The notes under the pieces are model-generated. The model did no database searches, was not told where the DNA came from, and saw only the letters and a list, made by a program, of their open reading frames with translations. A stretch of 64,000 nt of DNA from Platycnemis pennipes. Lineage: Eukaryota > Arthropoda > Insecta > Odonata > Platycnemididae. A program made the translations under genes and the position numbers. This document shows positions 38,401 to 46,025 of this stretch, one piece after another (the first letter of the stretch is position 1; every line of letters begins with the position of its first letter). The stretch spans positions 109,385,054-109,449,053 of the forward strand of contig OW121846.1 in NCBI GenBank assembly GCA_933228895.1, written 5' to 3'.

Positions 38401-41400
38401 GAGTCAGCTTGTTTCAGTTGAAACGGACGTGAAACATTTCTAATACAAATTAGAATAATTATCCACAGTGAGAAGCACTATTTGAACATAACTTATCCTA
38501 AAAGCTTCCCCGTGAAGCCAAAGAGTTTCTATTCTCAGTCACAATATTTTATACCACTCAATATGAACAATACAGAAGAAAATAACTCTTAACAAGCATT
38601 AGTCTTCTAAACCATTCGTTCACAACTTTGCTTTTACAATTGTTTTATTATTTTTCAATCACCAGGGGAATACTATTAATACTTAATACTTCAAAGAACC
38701 TAACACCAAGTAGCACCATGTCTTGAATAATTCATATATTCATTGTTTTGTTCAGTGTGTACAGTATACCCATAATGAAATTAAAATATATATAGTAAAA
38801 TATTTAAAGAAAATGGTATTATAATCACAATGCATAATGACAATGATGGTGCCATCTGAAGGTGAAGATTTCAAAATCTATATTTAATCCATGAAAATTT
38901 TTTCAATTTTGTAAAGGTTAGAAATCCTGACAAAATCTAGATTTAATATATTTTAAGAGGTAATGGGAGAAAATTATGGGAGGGTTGAACCCAAATCCCT
39001 GTTGGTTAACATAGTATAAAAATATGGTGGTGCGTTCTAAGGGCAAAGATTTCGAAATATACATTTAATCCAAGAGAAATCTTTGAAAATTAGTACAGCT
39101 GAGAAATGCTGAGAAAAATCAACGTTTAATACATCTATGAGAGGTAATAGGTTCAAATTAAAAGGTAGATTAAACTCAAATCCTTATTGGAAAATATGTA
39201 TATAAAAATATGTATTTGTAGGGAATTGAGTTAGTGTGGTGGTTAAGAGTAATGGCCTCCCATTTTGAAGGGTCTGAGTTCGAATCCTGGTTAAGGTGAT
39301 TGGGGAGAGGTAGGAGTTTCAGGGAGGAGGAATGATGGAGGGAAACCCAGCATTGTCATTAGCCTGCTCCTAACGAAAGATGCCAAAGGGATTATGTCCC
39401 AACGTCCCTTACAACAGATGGTGTGCTGGACTTGATTTTCACTTGACATTCCCAGATGAATTTTTCATTGTTAAGCAGGTCTCTACATGTGTGCCTTATG
39501 AAGAGCACTTTTAGTCCAGTACTCCATCTGTCAAGTGGGATGTTAAGCCGTGGTCATCTTGACACTTTCCGTTATCACTTTCAGGATTGCCTGAATACTT
39601 ATATCTTTCCTCCAGGGCCAACCAAATATTTTGAAAAATTGCGATACTTGAGAGAAAGAAAAAAAGGGGCCAATGTGTCCACTAAGAAGGCTGAGCTTAA
39701 TCTGAGGCCTACTGCAATTTTTAGCACTTTCCTGGCTAACGACTCATGCTGAGATACCATTAGACTCTGAGATTTCTCGAGCTCGCACACTGCCACATTG
39801 ACCTCTGGCAGTAACACGCCATAGCACAGCGTATGGTGCCTCGGTACTTAATGTGTTAAGAGGAGGCTAATGTCGACACTGGTTTTCTCTCCTCCCTTCC
39901 TCTGTTCCCTGAAACTCCTTACCCACCTATCCATTCTGGCACAGATGACCTTAGTTGTCGGGTGCCTCCACCATATTTATATTACATTGTGTTGATAACA
40001 CCGCAAGAATATAGGAAAATCTGTATTTAATGATAATATCATAGTATGGAAATAGATATACCTGAGCAATATTAACTAGACATTTTTATAGAATGCAAAG
40101 TATATGAAGATCTGTATTTAATCCAGATTAAATCTTTGTTTGCCTTTATGGATTTATGAAGGATTTAGAAATCTGGATTGAAAGTCGTGGAAAATCCCTA
40201 AACAATCTAGATTCAATCATTTCCTGGTTTATAGGGTATATTTACTTCCCAACAATAAATTTTGCCCATCAAGACTATGTGAATGAAATAAGTAATGGAC
40301 CTAACAGTCATATAAGTTGCAGTCTCTAGGCAACTCAACTCTAATTCATCACCATACCACAGAAATGTCGCACATATCTTAAGGATGTTTTACACCATGC
40401 TTGTGATTGTACAGTCTGAAGCATTATAGATAAATTAACAATGAAAATTCAGTTTTGTGATGCAAAAAATTGCATTCAAAACATCTCAAATTCATGAATG
40501 ACTGTGCAGAATAGCTCATGCTCTATTTCCGCATATTTATCCTTAAAATTTCCATGATTTGAACCTGGTTCAAGTGGTGAAATTAATTGCTTTAAGTAAA
40601 ATGGTCTTTAGGTTTGTGGGAAATTAAGAAATAGTAATATATGTGGAAGCGAAAATGTAATTATTCATTTTTCTTTAAAGTACATATGCTGCTCTGTTGC
40701 TGCCGCAGTAGGAAAATCAGTACTTACTATTCTTGAAGAAGAAAGACTGATGACCAATGCTAAAGAAATTGGTAAAATGTTAAGAGATGGGCTCCACGAG
40801 TTGAAAGCTAGGTTTCAGTGGATAGGTGAGTATCCAATAAAAATTATTTCATGCATATCAGAAGCAATAAGAGAACTCTTTATGAATGGTGAATTACTGG
40901 TGCATCCCTGAATTCGAATGATCAAATTTCAGTTGGTAATACTGCAGAAACTTGATGTATTGAAATTTCTTTATTAAGTAGGCAGCAATTTGCCTGCCCT
41001 GACAACAAGACATCCCATATCCATGTGACAGTAAGTGATATAGCAACATTTTGTATACAAAGCTGCATACAAAGAATTTTTTCGTTAAAAAAATTACATA
41101 ATAATTTACATATGCTGCATGGATGTCCATAAACCTCTTTTTGTGCGATTTTACTAAATAAAAAAGGTTTTCCTTGCTGGCCTAAAGTTATGTGTATTTC
41201 ATGCAATATCCACAGGGTTTTGCTAATCATTGTTCATAAAACAATGACTACAAGATGTAGGTACATTATTAATTTTAGTACTCTATTTAAAATCTGGTAA
41301 AGTGAACATTTGGTGTCATATCCTCAAAAGATACATTGACAAAATTATGCTACAGAAATGCTACTGAGCAGCATATGAAACATTTGGTGATTGGTAAATC

Positions 41401-44400
41401 CAAATGAAACACACTCGGCACACTGTAGCAAGAACTGCTGTTGATTATGAAAAGTAGAAAGATCCATGGGTGGGCCTTTTGATTTTTAAAACTTGTTTTC
41501 CTGCTAAGATCTTCTCAAGTTCATTATATTTTACTTGAAATTAACAGTTCAGTTAGTCAATGTACTTAACTTCTTAACTGAACACAAACTTACCTACTTA
41601 AACTTCAGCCTATGAATCAAGATCTCAAAATTAAATGACAGCAATGAAAAACCACAGGCGGTGAATGGCTAAGGCCTTACAAATAGCGAGGCCTTAATCA
41701 TTCACCTGGGAACCTGATGGTAGTGAGTTTGAATCTCATCTCATACAAAGATATTTCATTGATTTCATATCTCATCATGAACATTGCATTGTTACAAACT
41801 CTCTAACATAAGAAATCGTAAATTGTAGAGGTAGGAACTCACTTAACTGGCTTCATAGACCTTCACTTATCAACACAGAAATTAAACAATGATATTTACA
41901 GCAAAAACATGAATGTCCACAAAAATGGATATCAAATTTCTACTATATCAATCCTCGGTGCACCACATTCTACATGCCTTAGCTGGGCAAGGGCCTAGTT
42001 ACGTTGAAACAAAACATTGGTTCTTGTCAGATCACCAAAGTTAAGTGTTCAGAAAAGTTATCATATTCATTTATTTCATGCAAATAACCATAAAAAGTTC
42101 CAGACAAAATTTTTGCTAAAACAACACAGCAGCAATGGGTTAACTAACACTCCTTTGTACAATAGCTTAAAGATAAGAAAAGTAATGCTAATCCTTGTTT
42201 ACAGGAGATGTTCGTGGAGTTGGAATGATTACTGGACTTGATATAGTTTGGTGTAAGGAAAGCAAACAACCTGCACCAGAATTAGCACAAAAAGTTTGCT
42301 ATCGGTAAGTGTTTATATCCTACTGAAAATCTATAAGAAAGTAGAGGACTCTTTGAATGGACTGTAGAAAGTCATGCTTAATATAAACAAATGAGAGCTG
42401 GGTAGACATGGAATGTAGGTAGATAGCAAGTGTTTCGTTCCCGACTAGAGGACTTAAAGGACCTTATAAGATAGGGAGTAACAGGAAAAATTGATTTCAG
42501 AAATTATGGCTCACAGGGCTCGTACACCTGTGAATACTATTAATCATCATTGGTTATTAACACTAGGTTTGGTTTGATGAAACTATCCCAGATATTGTAT
42601 ATACAATGAAATCCCTTCATAATTCCCCTTCAATATTTGGTAGATGGTATATTTTCATCTGTTGTCATTACTTCCTTTCAATATATTTTACTTGAAATCA
42701 ACAGTGCAGTTAGTCAATGTACTTAACTTCTTAACCGAACACAAATTTAACTACTTAAACTTCAGCCTATGAATCAAGATCTCAAAATTAAATGACAGCA
42801 ATAAAAAACCACAGGCCCAGGTGAATGGATAAGGCCTTACAAATAGCAAGGACTCTTTGAATGGACTGTAGAAATCCATGCTTAATATACACAAATGAGA
42901 GCTGGGTAGACATGGAATGTAGGTAGATAGTAAGTGTTTCGTTCCCGACCAGAGAACTTTAAGGACCTTATAAGACAGGGAGTAACAGGAAAAATTGATT
43001 TGTAATTGATTCTTGGTGATAGAGTGGAAGCCCCATATAGCGAGTACAACATAAGGAGAAGCTTGAAATAGAGAGGGACAGCCTAGATACCATTTATTAA
43101 CTACATATATATCATAGCTATGATTTCTAAGAAAAATCGGCTATAACGAGAGCAACAATTTGCTTTCACAGGTGTGGTTCTGTATTATGAGTAATATGTA
43201 GAGGTAGGCTATTTTTGTTTTTGATGAAATAATGAAATTCCCGAAAGAAGTTCAAAAACACCGAACAGTCATTTTTAGATGCATTGCCGCTTAAAAAAGT
43301 TGAATATTTAGCATAGCATGTTTAGTAGTTTTTAGCATGCAGAAACAACGATCAATACTCGCGTTAATTATTTTGAAGCATATATTTTTATTGTTAAAAC
43401 TGAGGCCATAAGCATTATTACCCGGTAAAACTCTGGAAAATTCATCTCACACTCAGGAAAATTGCCTTATTGTACTGAAAAAATGAATTGAAGAACGTAG
43501 AACAATTCAAGGGACCTAGTAAATGGTGGTTAAATACCTAGTAAAGTAGTTAATTATAAATAATACTGAAGCCTATTTAGTTGCATGATGATGAAGTAGA
43601 ATATGAATAATTATCAGAATGAAAAGAGAAAATATGCATAAAATGAATACAAAAAGATGGAATAATTTGTTTAGAGTGAAACTAGTACATTTGAGGCTAT
43701 TAGGTAGAATTACAAATGTTAAAAAAAGTCTGCTATTTCAAAATTATAGAGTGTAAAGAAAATCTAAAATGTTTAAATTCATCAAATCTGAGCAATGGAT
43801 ATTCAGTAATGAAGAAATGAAAAAAAAAACAAAAGTGGAAAGAGCCAAAATGGCGTATTCTAGTGTTAAGGCCTCCTCAACAGGATCAAACATCGACAAG
43901 GAAGTTAATTTTCACAATAAAAATTGAAAGCTTGGTTCATGAAATATTCTCCTTTGACCCTATTATTGCTGAAGCAAAAGCAATTCACCACCAAAGCCAA
44001 AGTAAGACTTAATAGACAATACTGAACTATGAATAAAAGTAACATTTTACTAAGTTTCAACAGTAGGTACTATATAAATTACGTATGCATTCATTACCAA
44101 AGCCTCCTAATATTTCAGGTTACGTGAAGAACGTGTGCTCACTGAAAGTGGTGGAACATATTCAAATGTTATAATTTTTGCCCCTCCACTTTGCATCAAC
44201 TCAGAAGATACAGTATACATTATCAAGACTTTGAACCAAGTATTTTTGGAGCTGGAAATAGCCGAGTCACAGGAAGTTTTCAATATCTTAAGAAGTCAAC
44301 CAGGAAGGTGAGGAAAATTGCATTTGATACCAAAGACACTTAAAACATAGGAAATATCAATCCTGTTTAAATTTCAAGATCATTTAATTGAGTGGAAATT

Positions 44401-46025
44401 TCATTTGTCACACATCTCATCCAGCCAACACACTTTCTTTCTCAACATTGTATTGGCTGAACTTAACATTCCCATTGAAGTTTTCAGTGCCTGATTATGA
44501 TTTGAAATATTGTGGACAGCATACATTTAACTTATCACATATGGAACTATTATTTGATGATTCAGAATGAGGATGTTAATCCCTTGCATCTAATTTCAGC
44601 ACTGCTACTTCAAAGTGCACCTAGTTGGAGATAGGACTCAATTTCAATAACAAACCATTTTAAGAATCCTGGATGGATTACACTAACTCTATACAGTTGG
44701 AGTGTTTCTAGGAAAAATGGCAAAACTGTCAATGAATTCAGCTGATGCAGAATCCATCATCATCGCCTTCTTAAGGCAACGTCCCATCACTGCAGCCATT
44801 ATTCTCTTTTTCCATTGTCTTCCTCATGGTTCTGACATCCTGTAAACCCTAGTAAATTTTCTATCACCTTCCTCCATGGTTCTCCATTCCTTTTTTACGA
44901 ACAACTTATTCTTAAAAAATATTTGCTACAAGTTGTTGCACATAAGAAGGTGGCCGTAAAGTTTTTATTCCTTTTTGGATGTTTTTTATAAGGATTCTTT
45001 GTTCCTTTGCTACTTTTAGAATTTCCTCATTGATTTTTCTTTCTGCCCAGCCAGTTTTAGTGATTTTTCTCCACAGTCACATTACCTTTACTCTAAATAC
45101 TTTCTGTATTTAATTAAGAGAGCCCACCTTTCACAACCTATATACTCCAAATAAATTTCTTTATGGATGGTTTCCTTCTTTCCATGATGAGGGAGTAACT
45201 TGATCAAACTTCTCTCTCTTAAGGTTTGTTTTAATATGTGTACAAATATTTCTAATTTCCATGCTACATGTTGTTGTTTGTAATTAAACTAGGTACCTAA
45301 ATAGCTAAATTTATCATCTTCCGGAACTGTTCTTTTTGTAATCTTGATGCTGGGTGTTTTTTCTGCTTTGAATTGCAAATGTCATGAATTTAGGTGCATG
45401 ATTGCTCTATGATTTATTTACCTCCATACAAATTCTTATGGTTTTCTTTCCACCACTCAGCCACTTCACCTACATATAGTAATAGGTAATTTTTTCACAA
45501 AGTTTCATTTTATCTTGCTTTTGCATTTTAATCTTTTTCCCTGATTTTCCCTGATCACTCGTGATATCCATTTCTGCTTCCATTTTGCAACACATTCTAT
45601 GGCTTCATTCATCCACTGTTCCTTTACTTTACTGGATTTTTGTTATTATGCTCTTCATTTTTCTGTTTAAATCTTGACCTTTTTCATGTTTATGTGCTAG
45701 TATTTACCTCCACCAATTTCACAAAAAATTGACTTTGGCTCGGTAGTGTAATGCTCGGTACACCAAAGTGGAAATTTGGATGTCCATGGTTCAAATCCCA
45801 GCTGAGTCAAACATTTTTCTGTTGTGATCTGGCTTGATTCCATCTTCACCACCTGCACTACATTCTTTTGTGTGTTACCAAATCATTTTCCCTAATCTAT
45901 CCTAACTCCTACACTTCATTTTTTTACATAATTTATTTAGTTCCAGGGAGGAACCAGAGTTAATGTGGCAAGAATCTCCTGGAGGAGTAATCGGCATAGG
46001 ACCTAACTACTACTCACTTGATTGA
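17344..46025 (+). CDS. ETNPPL-like: AGXT2-like class III aminotransferase / phospho-lyase gene (10 exons seen, 5' end missing)
   Basis: Coding exons: 17344-17462, 23782-23941, 26993-27135, 28444-28586, 31799-31881, 37597-37804, 40681-40825, 42205-42304, 44119-44307, 45947-46025. All are bounded by AG and GT, and joining phases agree. The roughly 455 residues follow the order of ethanolamine-phosphate and phosphohydroxylysine phospho-lyases (AGXT2L1/AGXT2L2), PLP enzymes of fold type I that split phosphorylated amines. Landmarks: NVGHCHP near residue 39, NSGAEAND near 91, DAFHG near 118, [11 protein letters not shown] with the PLP-ring Asp near 228, TIGKPIGNG with the Schiff-base Lys near 258, GDVRGVG near 334. 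The T-F/Y-G-G-N-P loop expected near 285 is absent. The first coding exon (about 20 residues) was not found. Introns are 1.2-6.3 kb and full of transposons. Whether it is ETNPPL or PHYKPL cannot be decided here; I infer a live gene. Confidence 0.9.
17603..17731. repeat. 129-bp foldback element
   Basis: The left arm begins GGAAGAGTTTGCGGGTTTCT and includes ACCGGGTCGCA. The right arm is its imperfect reverse complement, ending GAGAACTCTTCC. The centre reads CCTGAGGATGATGGCGAG followed by CGAATC, a variant of the CTGAAGATG core found in three other repeats of this window. It lies 140 bp inside the first seen intron. Confidence 0.7.
17981..18053 (+). repeat. 73-bp exact duplicate, copy 1
   Basis: CTTAAAACAAGGAACAGAGG through TATTGATTCTG is identical to 18899-18971, while the flanks differ. 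Its origin is unknown. Confidence 0.9.
18100..18175 (-). repeat. tRNA-derived SINE fragment
   Basis: The minus strand carries GCAGGTTCGAATCCTG, a consensus Pol III B box, preceded by CTCGCCTACCAAGCCTAAGG as a weak A box. A tRNA fold is not evident, so I infer a SINE head. Confidence 0.5.
18899..18971 (+). repeat. 73-bp exact duplicate, copy 2
   Basis: Identical to 17981-18053. Here it sits within a 60-codon open frame of unknown nature. Confidence 0.9.
19290..20790 (+). pseudogene. Penelope-like retroelement remnant (RT and GIY-YIG)
   Basis: Pieces in three frames follow the Penelope-like order. [20 protein letters not shown] is the RT segment before the first catalytic motif. [14 protein letters not shown] is the G-T-x-M-A-P-S-Y-A-N-L-F-M motif. 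Near 19870 there is a broken F-I-D-D-x-F-x-W motif. [15 protein letters not shown] and [20 protein letters not shown] come next, then a [14 protein letters not shown] stretch. Finally [20 protein letters not shown] corresponds to the GIY-YIG start. Many stops and shifts show a dead copy. It lies in the intron between the first two seen exons of the aminotransferase. Confidence 0.75.
20962..21412. repeat. inverted pair of ~100-bp repeats
   Basis: 20962-21060 (GGGGATATGTTCATGAATTC to TTGTCCCCAAATA) matches the reverse complement of 21312-21412 at most positions. About 250 bases separate the arms. It could be a foldback element or a pair of Penelope-end repeats. Confidence 0.65.
21413..22890. 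other. intronic, no recognised feature
   Basis: AT-rich. 22660-22800 is purine-rich. No gene is recognised. Confidence 0.4.
22895..23310 (-). pseudogene. Penelope-like C-terminal fragment
   Basis: A 135-codon minus-strand frame (23305-22898) contains [19 protein letters not shown], then [26 protein letters not shown] and [12 protein letters not shown]. The C-x-R-C cluster followed by Y-L-x-Q-C-x-x-C-x-x-F-Y-I and R-x-R-I-x-x-H is the linker and GIY-YIG start of Penelope-like proteins. The open frame may be intact by chance because the fragment is short. It may belong to the same family as 19290-20790, in the opposite orientation. Confidence 0.6.
23410..23588 (-). repeat. possible solo LTR
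   Basis: A 179-bp unit starts TG and ends CA (TGTTTAG...GCAACA). On the minus strand it holds TATAATAAAG, resembling an LTR R region, then a GC-richer part. No clear target duplication is seen. Low certainty. Confidence 0.3.
23782..23941 (+). CDS. ETNPPL-like: aminotransferase, second exon seen
   Basis: The acceptor follows a TTTTTTTACAG tract. The donor is GTGAGTGT. It codes [19 protein letters not shown], then [12 protein letters not shown]. The first two bases complete Val, giving N-V-G-H-C-H-P as in the family. The last two begin the Gly of N-S-G. Confidence 0.9.
24243..24775. repeat. TCTGAGACAT/ATGTCTCAGA word cluster
   Basis: Variants of CTCTGAGACATCTCAGA recur on both strands, about a dozen times between 24243 and 24530 and again at 24695-24770. 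The word is nearly self-complementary. It is a degenerate repeat of unknown class. Confidence 0.7.
24776..26992. other. intronic, no recognised feature
   Basis: No coding or repeat feature is recognised. Confidence 0.4.
26993..27135 (+). CDS. ETNPPL-like: aminotransferase, third exon seen
   Basis: The acceptor is GGTCTACAG and the donor GTAAATAT. It codes [38 protein letters not shown] and AALQKQNK. The usual S of G-S-E-A-N is A, and the usual Y-H-G is F-H-G. Confidence 0.9.
27136..28443. other. intron, no recognised feature
   Basis: AT-rich intron sequence without a recognised element. Confidence 0.4.
28444..28586 (+). CDS. ETNPPL-like: aminotransferase, fourth exon seen
   Basis: The acceptor is TTTATACAG and the donor GTATGCAC. 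It codes [17 protein letters not shown], then [17 protein letters not shown]. The P-x-P-D-T-Y-R stretch is typical of the family. It ends in phase 0. Confidence 0.9.
28700..29040 (-). repeat. tRNA-derived SINE, copy A
   Basis: The minus strand starts near 29040 with GGGAATTGAGTTAGAGTAGT (A box region). The B box lies near 28972-28983 (GTTTGAATCC). The body contains an internal inverted repeat, GATGCCAAGGGGACCA (28782-28802) against TGGTCCCCTTGGCATC (28862-28885). A closely related copy in plus orientation starts at 39215. Confidence 0.8.
29041..29790. repeat. composite repeat with TTTAATCTAGATTAAA words, copy A
   Basis: The words TTAAATCTAGATTT and TTTAATCTAGATTAAA recur at 29125, 29178, 29595, 29690 and 29748. 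29041-29230 matches 39025-39210 in reverse complement, and 29240-29790 matches 37985-38420 in reverse complement. With the adjacent SINE, it forms a composite repeated in inverted orientation about 9 kb away. Confidence 0.75.
29791..31798. other. intronic, no recognised feature
   Basis: AT-rich, without a recognised gene or repeat. Confidence 0.4.
31799..31881 (+). CDS. ETNPPL-like: aminotransferase, fifth exon seen
   Basis: The acceptor is TTTTTTTCAG and the donor GTAAATTA. It codes [20 protein letters not shown], then NWLSKIY. It corresponds to the A-x-F-x-E-S-x-x-x-x-G-G-Q-I-x-P-P strand, with G-G-Q changed to V-Q-G. Confidence 0.9.
32235..32400 (+). pseudogene. LINE endonuclease N-terminal fragment
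   Basis: The frame reads [20 protein letters not shown], then [13 protein letters not shown]. This matches the start of the apurinic endonuclease of Jockey/CR1-type LINEs (YQNxRGLRxK ... DYDIxxLTETW), with the catalytic E of TETW lost. It stops soon after. Confidence 0.7.
32401..32942. other. intronic, no recognised feature
   Basis: No recognised gene or repeat. Confidence 0.4.
32943..33985. repeat. large foldback element with a nested insertion
   Basis: The left arm 32943-33165 pairs, in reverse complement and in order, with 33310-33440 and then 33869-33985. The matches include GGATTAT..GGCCGG at the tip, TTTATCTGTCTTGCTGAGCT near 33038 and CTTCTTCTGGGCAACCC near 33120. The right arm is split by 33440-33868. 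No transposase is seen. Confidence 0.7.
33440..33868. mobile_element. non-autonomous hAT element (MITE), 429 bp
   Basis: The element starts TAGAGGCCTGCACACG and ends CCGTTTGCAGGCCTCTTA. These are terminal inverted repeats with one base of slippage. The 8-bp direct repeat AAAGATAC flanks it at 33432-33439 and 33869-33876. An 8-bp duplication and TAGAG-type ends are typical of hAT elements. It is GC-rich and non-coding. It interrupts the right arm of the surrounding foldback. Confidence 0.8.
33986..35029. other. intronic, mostly unassigned
   Basis: No feature is recognised. The hAT remnant to the right may begin in this stretch. Confidence 0.35.
35030..36830 (-). pseudogene. hAT (zinc finger MYM-like) transposase remnant
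   Basis: Read down the minus strand: [24 protein letters not shown] residues, then [20 protein letters not shown] and EILTALDDS, the L-x-x-T-R-W-x-x-R-x-x-A motif of hAT transposases related to ZMYM proteins. Further on, [15 protein letters not shown] corresponds to the dimerisation motif. Several stops and frameshifts break it. It lies in the intron between the fifth and sixth seen aminotransferase exons. Confidence 0.7.
36831..37596. other. intronic; poly-C tract
   Basis: A C homopolymer with a single A interruption lies near 37055-37080. Nothing else is recognised. Confidence 0.5.
37597..37804 (+). CDS. ETNPPL-like: aminotransferase, sixth exon seen (catalytic)
   Basis: The acceptor is CATATTTCAG and the donor GTAAAGTA. 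It codes [17 protein letters not shown], with the Asp that contacts the PLP ring, and [17 protein letters not shown], with the Schiff-base Lys, ending SIENLHEE. Phase 0 at the end. The usual sequence after this point (Y-F-N-T-F/Y-G-G-N-P) is not encoded here or in the next exon seen. Confidence 0.95.
37985..38420 (-). repeat. composite repeat, copy B, first part
   Basis: In reverse complement it matches 29240-29790, including TTTAATCTAGATTAAA words near 38050 and 38100 and GGCAATAAAATGAGTG near 38265. Confidence 0.7.
38845..39210 (+). repeat. composite repeat, copy B, two tandem units
   Basis: 38845-39024 and 39025-39210 are diverged tandem copies of one unit (GAAGATTTCAAAATCTATAT against CAAAGATTTCGAAATATAC). 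The second matches 29041-29230 in reverse complement and runs into the SINE at 39215. Confidence 0.7.
39215..39960 (+). repeat. tRNA-derived SINE, copy B, interrupted
   Basis: A box region TTAGTGTGGTGGTTAAGAG at 39231-39249. B box GAGTTCGAATCC at 39276-39287. The head and body match copy A at 28700-29040. About 380 bases (39455-39835) interrupt it and include a reversed piece of the same SINE near 39510-39580. The tail resumes with GAGGAGGCTAATGTCGACAC near 39845. Confidence 0.75.
39961..40680. other. intronic; further TTTAATC words
   Basis: Words like TTTAATCCAGATTAAATC near 40115 show more of the composite repeat's material. No gene is recognised. Confidence 0.45.
40681..40825 (+). CDS. 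ETNPPL-like: aminotransferase, seventh exon seen
   Basis: The acceptor is TTCTTTAAAG and the donor GTGAGTAT. It codes [20 protein letters not shown], then [15 protein letters not shown]. The stretch from VGKSVL onward matches the family. YICCSVAAA replaces the region that ends the T-(F/Y)-G-G-N-P loop. An in-frame TAA just upstream rules out a simple 5' extension. Confidence 0.85.
40826..41525. other. intron, no recognised feature
   Basis: No recognised gene or repeat. Confidence 0.4.
41985..42055 (+). repeat. 5S-rRNA-derived SINE fragment
   Basis: GGGCAAGGGCCTAGTTACGT then GTCAGATCACCAAAGTTAAG follows the head of the 5S-derived SINE at 7135. It ends after about 70 bases. It lies 150 bases before an aminotransferase exon. 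Confidence 0.65.
42205..42304 (+). CDS. ETNPPL-like: aminotransferase, eighth exon seen
   Basis: The acceptor is TTGTTTACAG and the donor GTAAGTGT. It codes [20 protein letters not shown], then [17 protein letters not shown]-x-G is a family hallmark. Confidence 0.9.
43002..44118. other. intron, no recognised feature
   Basis: AT-rich. No recognised gene or repeat. Confidence 0.4.
44119..44307 (+). CDS. ETNPPL-like: aminotransferase, ninth exon seen
   Basis: The acceptor is TATTTCAG and the donor GTGAGGAA. It codes [40 protein letters not shown] and [21 protein letters not shown]-x-x-x-V-L-x-x-x-x-G-x-x-x-N-V-x-x-x-x-P-P-x-C is the expected C-terminal domain pattern. Confidence 0.9.
44308..44749. 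other. intron, no recognised feature
   Basis: No recognised gene or repeat. Confidence 0.4.
44750..45640 (-). pseudogene. non-LTR retrotransposon RT C-terminal remnant
   Basis: Minus-strand frames give [24 protein letters not shown] residues, then [20 protein letters not shown] and [20 protein letters not shown]. The FKYLG motif followed by a helical stretch and a terminal R/K-rich region is the post-RT thumb and C-terminus of LINEs of the RTE/L2/CR1 kind. Numerous stops are present. It lies in the last intron of the aminotransferase, in antisense. Confidence 0.55.
45735..45930 (+). repeat. tRNA-derived SINE
   Basis: A-box-like GGCTCGGTAGTGTAATGC at 45737-45754 and B box GGTTCAAATCCC at 45788-45799, with tRNA-like spacing, then an unrelated body. 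It ends just before the last exon's acceptor. Confidence 0.65.
45947..46025 (+). CDS. ETNPPL-like: aminotransferase, last exon, with stop
   Basis: It codes [13 protein letters not shown], then [12 protein letters not shown] and TGA (46023-46025). Two AGs can serve as acceptor: after 45940 (ATTTAG) and after 45946 (TTCCAG). Both keep the frame and differ by two residues (S-S). Which is used cannot be decided here. Confidence 0.85.

Larger units (their letters stand above)
41526..43001 (+). repeat. partial tandem duplication spanning an exon
   Basis: 41526-41691 is repeated at 42682-42851, and 42345-42497 is repeated at 42848-43001. The two repeated parts are fused directly in the second copy, and the 650 bases between them in the first copy, including the exon 42205-42304, are missing from it. 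41660-41737 has a tRNA-like head with B box GAGTTTGAATCTC. Confidence 0.8.

Noticed and set aside
39231..39290. tRNA genes at B-box-like sites (10308, 18122, 28972, 39276, 41725, 45788, 47101)
   Set aside because: A and B boxes are present but cloverleaf pairing is poor, and at several sites the same long body follows, so these are SINE heads.
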